Assembly: GCF_041080655.1 (NCBI RefSeq)
Contig: NZ_CP163525.1
Location: forward strand, 2,170,001-2,234,000
Direction of reading: 5' to 3'
DNA: 64,000 nt
Origin: Streptomyces sp. CG4
GTDB lineage: Bacteria > Actinomycetota > Actinomycetes > Streptomycetales > Streptomycetaceae
Made by a program: the position numbers and the translations under genes. Of this stretch, positions 18,188 through 24,996 are shown piece by piece. Within the stretch, counting starts at the first letter, position 1. Each line of letters starts with the position of its first letter. The notes under the pieces were generated by a model that was not told the origin of the DNA, searched no databases, and worked only from the letters and a program-made list of their open reading frames with translations.

Positions 18188-18954
18188 GAGGCCCGCACCA
18201 CGGAGTTGGTGAGTTCGCCGATGCCCTCGACCGCGACCGTGACCGTGTCGCCGGGGTGCATCCGGGAGACGCCCGCCGGGGTGCCGGTGAGGATCACATC
18301 GCCGGGCAGCAGCGTCATCGCCGCACTGATGTGGGCGATCAGCTCGTTGACCGGGCGGACCATCTGCTGGGTGCCGCCCTCCTGCCGGAGTTCGCCGTTG
18401 ACGGTGGCGGTGACCCTCAACGCGGCCGGGTCCAGGTCGGTCTCCACCCAGGGGCCGAGCGGGCAGAAGGTGTCCGAGCCCTTGGCCCGCCACCACTGGC
18501 CGTCGGGCTTCTGCAGGTCGCGCGCGGTGACGTCGTTGGCGCAGGTGTAGCCGAGGAGCGCTCCCGGAACGTCCTCGGGCTGCAGATCGCGGCAGTGCAC
18601 TCCGATGACCGCCGCCAGCTCCGCCTCGTGGTGGAGCTCGTCGCTGTACCCGGGGAAGACGATGTCCTCCCCGGGGCCGACGACGCTGGTGGACGGTTTG
18701 AGGAAGATCAGTGGCCGTTCCGGCACCTGGTTGCCCAACTCCGCGGCATGGGCAGCGAAGTTGCGGCCGACCGCGATCACCTTGGAGGGCTCCACGGGGG
18801 CGAGCAGCGTCACCTCGTCCAGAGGGCGGCGGTCCCCGGCCGGGCGGCGGGTGCCATACGGGTCCCCGTCCAACGGCGTGATCAGCCAGTCGGCGCCGAG
18901 GATGCCGTACACCCCCTCGGTTCCCGCCGCTTCCCGATACCTCACGATGCGCAT
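18184..18954 (-). CDS. Fumarylacetoacetate hydrolase-family enzyme
   Basis: 256 residues, the length of the FAHD1/acylpyruvase group. Metal ligands: E-x-E in LHHEAELAAVIG and Asp in CANDVTARDLQ; a lysine follows in WWRAKGSDTF, and TGTPAGV closes the barrel. These enzymes hydrolyse C-C bonds of beta-diketo acids or decarboxylate oxaloacetate. Phosphonopyruvate is a close oxaloacetate analogue, so action on it or on a related 2-oxo acid is conceivable but untested. Starts 3 bp after the stop of the FAD/Fe-S gene and overlaps TauE by ATGA, so it is part of the operon. Confidence 0.88.
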   Translation of the reverse strand: MRIVRYREAAGTEGVYGILGADWLITPLDGDPYGTRRPAGDRRPLDEVTLLAPVEPSKVIAVGRNFAAHAAELGNQVPERPLIFLKPSTSVVGPGEDIVFPGYSDELHHEAELAAVIGVHCRDLQPEDVPGALLGYTCANDVTARDLQKPDGQWWRAKGSDTFCPLGPWVETDLDPAALRVTATVNGELRQEGGTQQMVRPVNELIAHISAAMTLLPGDVILTGTPAGVSRMHPGDTVTVAVEGIGELTNSVVRAS

Positions 18955-18957
18955 GCG

Positions 18958-21810
18958 TCATCCGTTCTCTCGCTGTGAACTGCCGCTGTTGCCCAGCGCC
19001 TTGCGTAGCAGTGCCGCCAGATGCGTCGCCGTGCGCCCGGTGCCCTGGGAGACCTGCGTACGGCAGGAGAAGCCGTCGGCGACGATCGCCGTGCCCTCGC
19101 CCGCCGCCCGCACCTTCGGGTACAGCTCGCGCTCCGCCGAGGACTGGGAGACCTGCCAGTGCCCGGGCTCATAGCCGAAGTTGCCGGCCAGCCCGCAGCA
19201 GCCGGCGGTGACCACGTCGGTGTCCACGCCAAGCCGCTTGAGGACGTCGAGCTCGGCCTGGTGCCCGGGGCCCGCTTCCTGGTGGCAGTGCGGCTGGAGT
19301 ACGGCGTCGCTGTCGAGGGTGCCGAAGGGCCAGGGGCCCTCGTGCCCGGCGACGAGTTCGGCGAGCGTGGTCGTCTGCGCGGCGAGCCGCCGGGCGACCG
19401 GTGAGTCGGGCAGCAGCTCGACGGACTCCTCGCGCAGCGCCTGGGTGCAGGACGGTTCGACGCCGACGACCGTGTGCCCGGCCGCGAGATGCTTCTCCAG
19501 GGACTTCAGGGAGCGCGCGAGCACCTTGCGGGCCACGCCCAACTGCCCCGTGGAGTACCAGGTCAGGCCGCAGCAGACCGGGCCGTCCGGCAGGACGACG
19601 CGGTAGCCGAGCGCCTCCAGCACCTCGACGGTGTCCTGCGCGCCGGACGGGTCGAGGAAGTTGGAGAAGGTGTCCGGCCACAGCACGACCGTCTGCTGCC
19701 CGGCACCGGCCGCCGGCCGCCGGGCCGTGAACCACTGCCGGAAGGTGCGCGGAGCGACGCCCAGCAGCCCGCGCCGGGTCTCCAGACCGGCCAGCCGCGA
19801 CAGCCGCCGGGCGATCCCCGGCCGCCCGGCCAACGCGTTGACCACGCCCGGCGCCAGGGAGCCGAGCCGGCCGAGCAGCGGCAGCCAGCCGAGCACGTAG
19901 TGCGCCCGGGGGCGCAGCCGCCCCTTGTAGTGCTGGTGCAGAAACTCCGCCTTGTACGCGGCCATGTCGACGTTGACCGGACACTCGCTCTTGCACGCCT
20001 TGCACGACAGGCACAGGTCGAGCGCCTCGCGGACCTCCTCGGAACGCCAGGCATCCGGCAGCGTCTCACCGCGCAGCATCTCGCCGAGGACCCGGGCCCG
20101 GCCGCGCGTGGAGTGCACCTCGTCCTTGGTCGCCTGGAACGACGGGCACATGGCACCGGTGGCGTTGCGGCAGCTGCCGACGCCGATGCAGCGGCGTACC
20201 GCGCCTGCCATCGAGCCCTTGTCGGCGGACAGGGTGAGCAGCGGCAGCGCATGCCGGTCGTGCCCCGGGCCGGGTCGGACATCGGCGTCCAGCGGGGCCG
20301 GGTCGACCAGGATGCCCGGGTTGAGCAGCCCCTTCGGGTCCCAGATCTCCTTGAACTCCCTGAAGGCGCCCAGGAGTTCAGGCGAGTAGGTGCGGGTCAG
20401 CAGCTCGGAACGGGCCCGCCCGTCACCGTGCTCGCCGGAGGCGCAGCCGCCGTGCGAGACAGCGATGTCGGCGGCGGTCTCGATGAAGGCGCGGTAGTCG
20501 GCGATGCCCGCCTCGCTGGTGAGGTCCCAGTCGACGCGCAGATGCAGACAGCCCTCGCCGAAGTGCCCGGTGATGGTGCCCCGCCGCTCCCGCTCGGCCA
20601 TCAGGGCGTGCAGGTCCTTCAGATATCCGGCGAGGTTCTCGGCGGGCACTGCGGAGTCCTCCCAGCCCGGCCAGGCCTCCCGGCCGTCGGCCATACGGGT
20701 GGCGATGCCGGCGCCGTTGCGCCGGATGCTCCACAGGGCGTCGGTGCGTTCGGTGTCGCCGAAGACCTCCCAGCGCGCACCGCTCTCCCGCCCGATCCGC
20801 CGCGCCCGTGCCTCGGCGTCCGCCGGGCCGGTGCCCTCGATCTCGCAGTACAGCCAGGCCCCGCCGGGTGGCAGCAGGTCGACGCCCGCCGCCTGTCCGG
20901 GCCGCGCGCGCAGCGCGTCCACCAGGGCGGCGTCCATGCCCTCGACCGTGAGGGCACCGGCCCGCGCCAGGGTGGGGGCCGCCGCGGCGGCGTCGTACAC
21001 GTCCGGGAAGCCGAGGACCAGCAGCACCCGGGCGGTGGGCAGCGGCACCAGACGGATCGTCGCGCCCACGACGAGGCCGCAGGTGCCCTCGGAGCCGACG
21101 AGCGAGCGCGCCACGTGGAAGCCGTGCTCGGGCAGCAGCCGGCCGAGACCGTAGCCGGAGACCTGGCGGCTGAAGCGGCCCAGCTCGGTGCGGATCTCGG
21201 CGAGATGCCTGTCGCGCAGCCCGCGCAGCCGCTCGTCGAGTTCGCGGTCGCCGGTGGTGCCGGCGCCCACGCTGAGCAGCCGTCCGTCGGCACGCAGCAG
21301 GTCGACGCGCTCGGTGATGTCGGCGGTGGTGCCCCAGGCCACGGAGTGGGGTCCGCAGGCATGGTTGCCGATCATGCCGCCGATGGTGCAGCGCGAGTAC
21401 GTCGACGGGTCGGGGCCGACGGTCAGTCCGTGCTCGGCGGCGCGGGCCCGCACGGTGCCCAGCACCGCGCCGGGCTGCACGGAGGCCGTACCGGCGTCCG
21501 GGTCGATCGCGAGCACCTGGTTCATGTGCCGGGAGAAGTCCAGCACCAGACCGGCACCGATGGCGTTGCCCGCGATGGAGGTGCCGCCACCGCGCGCGGT
21601 GACGCCGACCCCGTGCGCCGCGGCGACCGCCACGGCGGTGGCGGCCTCCTCGGCGTCCCGGGGTTCCACGACGGCACGCGGGACGACACGGTAGATCGAT
21701 GCGTCCGAGGTGTACGCGGACCGGGTCAGGGCGTCGGTACGGGCGCCGGGCAGCCGTTCGGTCAACTCCCGCAGGAAGCCGTCCGGTACCGAGGCGGAAC
21801 GGTCAGTCAT
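18958..21810 (-). CDS. FAD-linked 2-hydroxyacid dehydrogenase fused to Fe-S/CCG module (D-lactate dehydrogenase-like)
   Basis: 950 residues. N-terminal FAD-binding PCMH domain (about 40-270; GGGTSIAGNAIGAGLVLD and GGMIGNHACGPHS), FAD-oxidase C-terminal domain (about 280-520), then an iron-sulphur region with one cysteine set around CIGVGSCRNATGAMCPSF and one at CLSCKACKSECPVNVD. Two CCG-type segments at the end (PVCCGLTW, GCCGLAGNFG) are typical of GlpC/LldE electron-transfer subunits. Such fusions oxidise D-2-hydroxy acids and pass electrons to the respiratory chain. The start overlaps the dioxygenase stop by 8 bp. Its role in a phosphonate operon is unclear: possibly oxidation of a hydroxy-acid or phosphonolactate intermediate. 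Confidence 0.88.
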   Translation of the reverse strand: MTDRSASVPDGFLRELTERLPGARTDALTRSAYTSDASIYRVVPRAVVEPRDAEEAATAVAVAAAHGVGVTARGGGTSIAGNAIGAGLVLDFSRHMNQVLAIDPDAGTASVQPGAVLGTVRARAAEHGLTVGPDPSTYSRCTIGGMIGNHACGPHSVAWGTTADITERVDLLRADGRLLSVGAGTTGDRELDERLRGLRDRHLAEIRTELGRFSRQVSGYGLGRLLPEHGFHVARSLVGSEGTCGLVVGATIRLVPLPTARVLLVLGFPDVYDAAAAAPTLARAGALTVEGMDAALVDALRARPGQAAGVDLLPPGGAWLYCEIEGTGPADAEARARRIGRESGARWEVFGDTERTDALWSIRRNGAGIATRMADGREAWPGWEDSAVPAENLAGYLKDLHALMAERERRGTITGHFGEGCLHLRVDWDLTSEAGIADYRAFIETAADIAVSHGGCASGEHGDGRARSELLTRTYSPELLGAFREFKEIWDPKGLLNPGILVDPAPLDADVRPGPGHDRHALPLLTLSADKGSMAGAVRRCIGVGSCRNATGAMCPSFQATKDEVHSTRGRARVLGEMLRGETLPDAWRSEEVREALDLCLSCKACKSECPVNVDMAAYKAEFLHQHYKGRLRPRAHYVLGWLPLLGRLGSLAPGVVNALAGRPGIARRLSRLAGLETRRGLLGVAPRTFRQWFTARRPAAGAGQQTVVLWPDTFSNFLDPSGAQDTVEVLEALGYRVVLPDGPVCCGLTWYSTGQLGVARKVLARSLKSLEKHLAAGHTVVGVEPSCTQALREESVELLPDSPVARRLAAQTTTLAELVAGHEGPWPFGTLDSDAVLQPHCHQEAGPGHQAELDVLKRLGVDTDVVTAGCCGLAGNFGYEPGHWQVSQSSAERELYPKVRAAGEGTAIVADGFSCRTQVSQGTGRTATHLAALLRKALGNSGSSQRENG

Positions 21811-22489
21811 CGGCGCGCGGGAAGAAGTCGACGAGCAGCATGTCGCGGACGCCGGTGCGGTAGCCGTCGGCCGGCTCGATGGCGTCGACGCCGTGGAAGA
21901 CCCGCCGGTCGTCGATGATGATCGTCTCGAAGGGCTCGGTCAGCGTGGTGCGCAGCAGCAGCCGCATCTCGCGGTCGTAGATCTGCGAGCCGCCACCCTG
22001 GACACCGTCGCGGCCCATGAAGACCTGCGCGACGAAGTGGTGGCCGTCCTCGTGGATCCCCTCGGGGGCGGGCAGACCGTCGGCGTCGCGGGTGGCGGTG
22101 ATCCGGATCTGGTGGATGCCGACACCTCCGCCCGCCCGGTCGAACTCGCCGGGGAGCCGGTCGGCGAGGGCGGCGACCAGGGTGCGCAGCACACCGGAGG
22201 TCGCGAACTCCTCCGCGAGCGGCGGAAAGAGCCGGTCCACGCCGCCGTGCAGGGCGTTGACGTCGACGGACTGGTGGAACGCGCCGTGCCGGTCGGGCTC
22301 CATGCGGTCCACACCGCGGAACGAGCCGTAGCGACGGCGCCGGTAGTCGGCGCCGTCCTTCATGTACGCGTCGACGGGCAGGTCCTCCCAGGTCTCCCGG
22401 AAGGACTTCAGCTCCTCGTCGGAGTGGGTGGCCAGCGCCCGCAGCGTGTCGGCGGCCGGCACATGCAGGAACGGAGGGATGGTGGTCAT
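21803..22489 (-). CDS. 2-oxoglutarate/Fe(II) dioxygenase (isoleucine-dioxygenase-like)
   Basis: 228 residues of the 2OG-Fe dioxygenase family (PF10014 type), whose members hydroxylate free amino acids such as Ile, Leu, Met and Thr. Iron ligands: H-x-D in GIHEDGHHFV and the distal His in DDRRVFHGVDAIEP, with an Arg (RTGVRDMLLVDFFPR) for 2-oxoglutarate. The ATG at 22489 follows TGAGGACG. It begins 11 bp after the stop of the small secreted ORF. Within this operon it may hydroxylate the amino acid joined to phosphonoalanine, or a peptide; this is an inference. Confidence 0.87.
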   Translation of the reverse strand: MTTIPPFLHVPAADTLRALATHSDEELKSFRETWEDLPVDAYMKDGADYRRRRYGSFRGVDRMEPDRHGAFHQSVDVNALHGGVDRLFPPLAEEFATSGVLRTLVAALADRLPGEFDRAGGGVGIHQIRITATRDADGLPAPEGIHEDGHHFVAQVFMGRDGVQGGGSQIYDREMRLLLRTTLTEPFETIIIDDRRVFHGVDAIEPADGYRTGVRDMLLVDFFPRADD

Positions 22490-22500
22490 GGGTGTCGTCC

Positions 22501-22668
22501 TCAGGCGGCGGTCGGCGCGCTGGGACGGGTCAGATCCCAGCCGATGTCGGTGGCGTGCGCGGTCGAACCGGCGAGGAGGGCGGACCCGACGAGGAGGGCG
22601 GACCCGGCGAGGAGGGCGGACCCGACGAGGACAGCGGGTATCACGGGTATCAACAGACGGCGAAGCAC
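22501..22668 (-). CDS. Small secreted ORF of 55 residues with repeated signal-peptide core
   Basis: GTG at 22668 with a good AGAGAGG ribosome site 10 bases upstream; stop 11 bp before the dioxygenase ATG. The N-terminus (VLRRLL) is followed by a hydrophobic core made of three copies of a six-residue unit (VGSALL/AGSALL, 18-bp DNA repeats), an AHA-type signal-peptidase site, and a 16-residue tail TDIGWDLTRPSAPTAA. No family recognised. It may be a genuine small exported peptide, a truncated secreted protein, or a leader ORF affecting downstream translation. It is the first gene of the phosphonate operon by position. Confidence 0.6.
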   Translation of the reverse strand: MLRRLLIPVIPAVLVGSALLAGSALLVGSALLAGSTAHATDIGWDLTRPSAPTAA

Positions 22669-22694
22669 GGTGGTACTGCCTCTCTGGATGCTGG

Positions 22695-22717
22695 TGCGTC
22701 AGACATATGCGTCAGAC
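22695..22717. repeat. 10-bp direct repeat in the presumed phosphonate-operon promoter region
   Basis: TGCGTCAGAC occurs at 22695-22704 and 22708-22717, start to start 13 bp, separated by ATA. It lies 27 bp upstream of the small ORF start. Could be an activator site or overlap the -10 (CATATG between the copies). Confidence 0.45.
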
Positions 22718-22839
22718 GAGGCCCGCGCTCCGTGCGCCGTGTTCACAGCAGGTTCGCGTGGCCTTCGCCAGCCTGTCCCAGCCGCAGGGGCCGCTCAAGA
22801 TCAAAAAGGGTGCCTGAACCCGCACTGCGGAAACACGAC

Positions 22840-23220
22840 GGGGCCCGTGCGGGGGTTGAGGTTCCCCTCGGCGCGGGGTCGTCTTGGTCATGTACCAGGG
22901 CTGCGAGGTCCGCCGCTCCCTGATGTCGGCCGGGTGGTGGCCGTGGGCGGTGAACCACAGCACGACGATGGTGTGGCACGCCAAGTCGGCGATCCACACG
23001 AACTCCGTGCGGCCGTAACGCTCCGAAGACCTTCTTGCCGACGCGGTGGAGCAGGGTGTCGTCGATGACGGCCAAGACCGGCGCATGCGCCGGCAGCAGA
23101 GCCTCGACGCCCGCGCGGGCCAGGCGCAGTCCGATCCCACGACGCCTCGGAGAAGAAGGCATGGGCCCGCCGGTACGGCCACAGCCGGGCCAGTCCCGCC
23201 CCGGTCGGCATCCCGGTCAC
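22840..23220 (-). pseudogene. Decayed DDE transposase (IS701/IS4-like)
   Basis: Transposase similarity is spread over three reading frames. YRRAHAFFSEASWD lies near 23200-23160, then LRLARAGVEALLPAHAPVLA with the acidic motif VIDDTLLHRVGKKVF near 23130-23050, then EFVWIADLACHTIVVLWFTA and TSQPWYMTKTTPR near 23020-22870. At least two frameshifts and missing ends show it is dead. It borders the upstream (right) end of the phosphonate operon. Confidence 0.7.
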
Positions 23221-23245
23221 CGTCCGCCTGCCGGTCTGGGCGACC

Positions 23246-23292
23246 CATCAGCGGCAGCACCTCGCTTCGAGGCGGTTGGACAACCGCTGATG
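23246..23292. repeat. Inverted repeat next to the transposase relic
   Basis: CATCAGCGG (23246-23254) and CCGCTGATG (23284-23292) are perfect inverted copies. A smaller hairpin CCTCG-ctt-CGAGG lies inside. Could be a relic IS end or a terminator; undecided. Confidence 0.45.
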
Positions 23293-23356
23293 GTTCAGAG
23301 ATCCCGATTCTCCGTATCGACGCGGCCGTGCTCCCCGGTCAGGGGGCGTGGGCGGC

Positions 23357-23983
23357 TCACGCGTCCTCGGGGAGTTCGTACGAGCCGTACTCCGGGTCGC
23401 CCGCCAGGTCGTACGTCTGGATGGAGACGCCCGCGCCCGTGACACGGCCGCCGGTGCGCCGGAAGCCGGTGGGAGCCGTGCCCTCGGTGAAGAGGCGGTG
23501 GCCGGTGCCGAGGACGACCGGGAAGGTCAGCAGGTGCAGGGTGTCGAGGAGCCGGAGGTCGATCAGGGAGCGGACCAGGGCGCCGCTGCCGTGGACCTGG
23601 AGTTCGCCGTCCGTGCGCTCCTTCAGGGCCTGCACGTCCTTGGCGAGGTCGCCGTCGAGCACGGTGGTGCCGGACCACTGCGGGGCCTGGAGGGTGGAGG
23701 AGACGACGTACTTCGGGAGTGCGTTGAGCTTGCCGGCGATCGGGTTCGCCGGGTCGGTCACCTTCGGCCAGTAGCCGGCGAAGATGTCGTACGTACGGCG
23801 GCCGAGCAGGAAGGCGCCGGCGCGGTCGAAGACCTCGGTGACGAAGCGGCCGAAGTCCTCGTCGCCGTACACGAAGCTCCAACCGCCGTGGATGAAGCCG
23901 CCCCTGGTGTCCTCCTGGGGGCCGCCGGGCGCCTGGTAGACGCCGTCGAGGGTGACGAAGATGGTGGAGACGAGCTTGCCCAT
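23357..23983 (-). CDS. Dihydrofolate reductase-fold protein (RibD C-terminal family)
   Basis: 208 residues, a YwjB/YyaP-like stand-alone RibD_C domain: N-terminal VSTIFVTLDGVYQAPG, NADPH-site region FLLGRRTYDIFAGYWP, and TFPVVLGTGHRLFTEG near the end. The ATG at 23983 follows a GAAGAAGG ribosome site. Members reduce small substrates with NADPH but most, including this one, have no assigned substrate. Single gene with no clear tie to its neighbours. Confidence 0.9.
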   Translation of the reverse strand: MGKLVSTIFVTLDGVYQAPGGPQEDTRGGFIHGGWSFVYGDEDFGRFVTEVFDRAGAFLLGRRTYDIFAGYWPKVTDPANPIAGKLNALPKYVVSSTLQAPQWSGTTVLDGDLAKDVQALKERTDGELQVHGSGALVRSLIDLRLLDTLHLLTFPVVLGTGHRLFTEGTAPTGFRRTGGRVTGAGVSIQTYDLAGDPEYGSYELPEDA

Positions 23984-24057
23984 GGCGAGTGCCTTCTTCC
24001 GGGTGCGGGGTCTGTGGTCATCAGTGCAGACCCCGCGGGCACCCGCAACTCATCGGT

Positions 24058-24873
24058 TCATCCGGCGTGGGTGGAGAACAGTCCGCCGGTCGGGCCCTGC
24101 TTGTCGCCGCCCTGGGCCTTCTTCAGGGCGTTGGCGAGGCTCTCGATGGTGAGGGACTGCAGGATCACCCGGCCGTTGCCCTCCAGGGTGGCCAGGGAGA
24201 GGCCCTCGCCGCCGAACACGGCGTTCATGATCCCCTGGCGGTTGAGGCCGCCGATGCGCTGGACGCCGTACTGGATGCCCTCCTCGAAGGCGACCACGCA
24301 GCCGGTGTCCACCTCGATACGGCCGCCGAAGTCCGCCGGGTTGAGGTCGATGAAGTTGCCCGCGCCGGCGATGATCACCGTGCCGTACCCGGTGAACTTC
24401 TCCAGGATGAAGCCCTCGCCGCCGCTCATGCCGGTGCGGCCGCCGGCGAAGGCGATGCCGAACTCGACGCTGGACTCGGCGGCCACGAAGGCGTCCTTCT
24501 CGGCGAACCACGCGCGTGTGCCGTCGAGTTCCAGGGCCCGCATCTCGCCGGGGAGCACACCGGCGAAGCCGACCGTGCCCGCGCCGCCCTGGGAGGTGAA
24601 GTACTGGAACGCGAGCGACTCGCCCGCGAGCATGCGCTGGCCCACCTGCATGGCGGTGCCCATGGCCTGGCGCAGCATGCCGCCCATGCCACCGCCCCCG
24701 CCGCTCTGCTGCTGGCCGCCGTTGCCCGACGGGCCTGACAGCCGTGTCTCCATGGTCACGTTCGTGGTCTTGAACAGGAACTTTCCGGCCTCGCAGTACA
24801 CGGTCTGGCCGGGCTGCAGGTTCACGACCGCCATCTGCATGGCGTTGCCGACGATCTCTTGCTGAAGGGTCAC
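24058..24873 (-). CDS. AIM24 / TIGR00266-family protein
   Basis: About 271 residues of the AIM24 beta-helix family, named from a yeast mitochondrial protein; bacterial function unknown. Landmarks: LQPGQTVYCEAGKFLFKT, a Gly/Gln-rich insertion (about 55-75), FVAAESSVEFGIAF and IEVDTGCVVAFEEGIQY. The start is put at GTG 24873 (TLQQEIVG). The longer ATG at 24942 would lie inside a strong stem-loop (24942-24981) that terminates the allantoicase side or isolates this gene, and the extra residues look non-native. No transmembrane segment. Confidence 0.85.
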   Translation of the reverse strand: MTLQQEIVGNAMQMAVVNLQPGQTVYCEAGKFLFKTTNVTMETRLSGPSGNGGQQQSGGGGGMGGMLRQAMGTAMQVGQRMLAGESLAFQYFTSQGGAGTVGFAGVLPGEMRALELDGTRAWFAEKDAFVAAESSVEFGIAFAGGRTGMSGGEGFILEKFTGYGTVIIAGAGNFIDLNPADFGGRIEVDTGCVVAFEEGIQYGVQRIGGLNRQGIMNAVFGGEGLSLATLEGNGRVILQSLTIESLANALKKAQGGDKQGPTGGLFSTHAG

Positions 24874-24941
24874 GTGGGAAAGAACGCGGAAGACGGACCC
24901 GTAAGTTCCAGGCGGCGGGAACCGGGTCCGTACGGGTGACA

Positions 24942-24981
24942 CGCGGGGCGCCCGGTGCTGTCCAGGCCGGGGCGCCCCGCG
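24942..24981. terminator. Stem-loop terminator downstream of allantoicase
   Basis: 12-bp perfect inverted repeat (CGCGGGGCGCCC with its complement) and a 16-base loop, 16 bp after the allantoicase stop. It ends the allB-alc transcript before the AIM24 gene. Confidence 0.7.
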
Positions 24982-24996
24982 CGGGCAGGGGGTGGG

